Assembly (NCBI GenBank): GCA_043820045.1
Contig: JBDREF010000453.1
Span: 1 to 5,613, forward strand
Direction of reading: 5' to 3'
Length of the DNA stretch: 5,613 bases
Source of the DNA: JBDREF01 sp043820045
Lineage (GTDB): Bacteria > Planctomycetota > Phycisphaerae > Sedimentisphaerales > Anaerobacaceae
The notes below the pieces were generated by a model, which saw nothing but the letters and a program-made list of their open reading frames with translations, did not search any database and was not told the origin of the DNA. Position 1 is the first letter of the stretch, and every line of letters starts with the position of its first letter. This document shows positions 4,215 through 5,613 of the stretch, piece after piece. The position numbers and the translations under genes were made by a program.

Positions 4215-5613
4215 TTAGTCACCTTCGTTTACTTCCCAGCTCAGTCTCGGGTAGTCCAGCGCTTCGTTTATCCACCAGAAGTCCTCGACGCCGTTTTCAG
4301 TTTCATCCACGAAGTCCCAGCGGGCATTGAGGAACGTCACGGCCGACTGCATCTCGGCGGTTGTCATGCCAAGGCCGCCATCACTTGTCGTCTGGCCGCT
4401 GGTCTGGATGTCCCAAAAGGATGCAACGATGCTATCTACCTGGCCTGTTTCGTCCCAGCCCACCAGGCCGCCGACCCATGAATCGCCGGTGACACTGCCG
4501 GCTGCGTAGCAATTCATGATGGTACCGCGAGTATGGCCCGCCAGGCCGCCGACACGGGAGCCGCCGATTACGCTGGCGGTCGAATAACTGTTCATGATGG
4601 TCTCACGGCTGATTCCGACCAGCCCGCCGACAATCGCATCGGCAGAAACACTGCCGGCCGAATAACAGGTTGCGATGGAACCACGACTGTCACCCACCAG
4701 GCCGCCAATAGTATTGCTGCCTGCCTCGGCGCCTATGACCTCGCTGGTCGAGTAGCTGTTCGTGATGCTGCCGTGGCTGCGGCCGACCAGGCCGCCGACA
4801 ACATCGAGCCCGGAAACGCTGCCGGTCGCATAGCAGTTGCTGACCTCGCCGTAACTGCGGCCGACCAGCCCGCCGATATCATCGATGGCCCCAATGACGT
4901 TGCCCTCCGAACCGCAGTTGCGGACAAGTCCCCAACTCCAGCCGACGAGGCCGCCGGCGACTCTATCACCAACTACCTGGCCCACGGAATACGAATCCAA
5001 AATCTTACCCTCATTGTTCCCGGCGAGGCCGCCGATAGACTTTATACCCGAAACGCTGTTGAACGAATTACAATCAGTGATTGTACCCCAGTTGCATCCC
5101 ACGAGGCCGCCTGCATCCGTCAGTCCGGCTACTTCAGCGCTCGAATAGCAGTCGGTTATTGTGCCGCTGTTGTAGGCGACAAGCCCGCCGACCCAATCGT
5201 TTCCTAAAATCCTGCCGCCGCGAACGTAACAGCCGCCGATGCCGCCTCCGCTCATATTGCCGACCAGCGAGGCGACGCTGTTGCCCGTCCCTGCGTTTAC
5301 ATTCGGGTCAATCAATCCCAAATTCGTTATCGTTGCATCCGAGCTGCCGACGAATGCAAACATCGCAATATCGTTGACGTCCGGCGTCGAGTACGTGAAG
5401 TTGGAGATTGTGCGGCCGTTGCCGTCGAAAGTGCCGCTAAAGGGCGCATATTCTTCCTGGTACCGGTAACGGCCGATTATGTTGAAATCCGTCCCGCGAA
5501 ATGCCGCCAGGTCGATATCCGCCATGAGTCTGAAGTGCTTGTCCCAGTCTTCCGTGTAGAGCCCGATGGTATTCATCTGCTCGGCGGTGTAAATCAGCCA
5601 TGGGTCGGTGGGC
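4215..5613 (-). CDS. GLUG-repeat surface/secreted protein, 5' end outside window
   Basis: The frame is open to the window edge. Before the first internal Met (5576) it reads 'PTDPWLIYTAEQ', so the true start and any signal peptide lie beyond 5613. At least 465 residues are present. Numbered from Met 5576, residues 1-60 are an entry cap ('DWDKHFRLMADIDL', 'PFSGTFDGNGRTISNFTY'). About 101-395 hold eleven GLUG-type repeats of roughly 26 residues, built on G-G-L-V-G-x-x-x-G-x-I-x-N-C/S-Y-x-x-x-x-V-x-G. The end (400-453) is the usual closing cap, 'FWWINEALDYPRLSWE'. GLUG repeats are expected to form a right-handed beta-helix and occur in secreted adhesins, in IgA1-protease-like enzymes and in large extracellular proteins of Planctomycetota. 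There is no catalytic domain, membrane anchor or sorting signal in the visible part. Adhesion or matrix binding is the likeliest role, by inference. TAA stop at 4217-4215. Confidence 0.9.
   Translation of the reverse strand, partial: PTDPWLIYTAEQMNTIGLYTEDWDKHFRLMADIDLAAFRGTDFNIIGRYRYQEEYAPFSGTFDGNGRTISNFTYSTPDVNDIAMFAFVGSSDATITNLGLIDPNVNAGTGNSVASLVGNMSGGGIGGCYVRGGRILGNDWVGGLVAYNSGTITDCYSSAEVAGLTDAGGLVGCNWGTITDCNSFNSVSGIKSIGGLAGNNEGKILDSYSVGQVVGDRVAGGLVGWSWGLVRNCGSEGNVIGAIDDIGGLVGRSYGEVSNCYATGSVSGLDVVGGLVGRSHGSITNSYSTSEVIGAEAGSNTIGGLVGDSRGSIATCYSAGSVSADAIVGGLVGISRETIMNSYSTASVIGGSRVGGLAGHTRGTIMNCYAAGSVTGDSWVGGLVGWDETGQVDSIVASFWDIQTSGQTTSDGGLGMTTAEMQSAVTFLNARWDFVDETENGVEDFWWINEALDYPRLSWEVNEGD
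4392..5276 (-). repeat. Tandem array of about eleven GLUG-coding units
   Basis: The coding sequence of the GLUG protein contains about eleven diverged units of about 78 bases. One unit (nearly 4 residues longer than the rest, with 'EAGSN') and several degenerate ones interrupt the regular spacing. Units 6-10 (4473-4874) are the most regular and show an alternating pattern described in the findings. The repetition also leaves the opposite strand open for long stretches. Confidence 0.85.

Noticed and set aside
3688..4218. A 176-codon plus-strand open frame opposite the glycosyltransferase
   Set aside because: The minus strand encodes a well-conserved enzyme throughout this stretch, and the plus-strand product has no recognisable domain.
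4533..5207. A 224-codon open frame on the plus strand opposite the GLUG array
   Set aside because: It is the antisense reading of the GLUG repeats; the regular repeat and GC-rich codons keep it open. It starts without a ribosome binding site and its low-complexity 'AADQAAD' pattern mirrors the repeat period.

Overview
The window reads as a piece of a mostly GC-rich bacterial chromosome, most likely from an anaerobic or environmental lineage. The best taxonomic hint is the secreted-type GLUG-repeat protein at the right end, with its 'TAEQMNTIG...DWDKHFRLMADIDL' entry and 'FWWINEALDYPRLSWE' exit. That architecture is common in Planctomycetota, especially Phycisphaerae/Sedimentisphaerales. A short palindrome of the GGATGGGCTTTAGCCCAT type would also fit. 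This assignment is an inference from gene style, not a proof.

Left part (1-1421). A small two-transmembrane DUF4231/SLATT-type protein (18-479, +) ends only about 20 bases from the broken-off 5' end of a gene on the opposite strand (502-630, -). That fragment keeps a good ribosome binding site and about 40 N-terminal residues resembling bacterial deoxyhypusine synthase-like proteins. After a 290-base divergent spacer comes a GNAT acetyltransferase (921-1421, +).

Middle part (about 1500-3000). GC content falls clearly: three 60-base lines counted in this gene give 50, 42 and 40%, against 63% in lines from the GNAT and GLUG genes. The segment carries a good extended -10 promoter, a leader of about 165 bases with a palindrome and a hairpin, and an intact FMN-dependent nitronate monooxygenase/2-nitropropane dioxygenase-family gene (1818-2966, +) with a four-cysteine C-terminal cluster. 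A strong ribosome binding site and GTG start follow at 2974-2992. That next frame soon runs antisense into the neighbouring gene, so a downstream operon partner seems to have been cut off. The segment looks like an acquired block.

Right part (3022-5613), minus strand. A DUF3524-type glycosyltransferase of the GTDC1/tRNA-queuosine mannosyltransferase family (3022-4146) lies downstream of a large GLUG-repeat protein that continues beyond the window edge (4215 to beyond 5613). A REP-like palindrome lies between them.

The genes do not form an obvious single pathway. The layout is a mosaic in which two truncated 5' gene ends each abut the 3' end of an intact convergent gene. I see no rRNA, tRNA, CRISPR array, transposase or integrase. 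I found no convincing new multi-gene system. The most interesting items are the bacterial queuosine-mannosyltransferase homologue, the two gene stumps at the mosaic junctions, and the higher-order periodicity inside the GLUG repeats.
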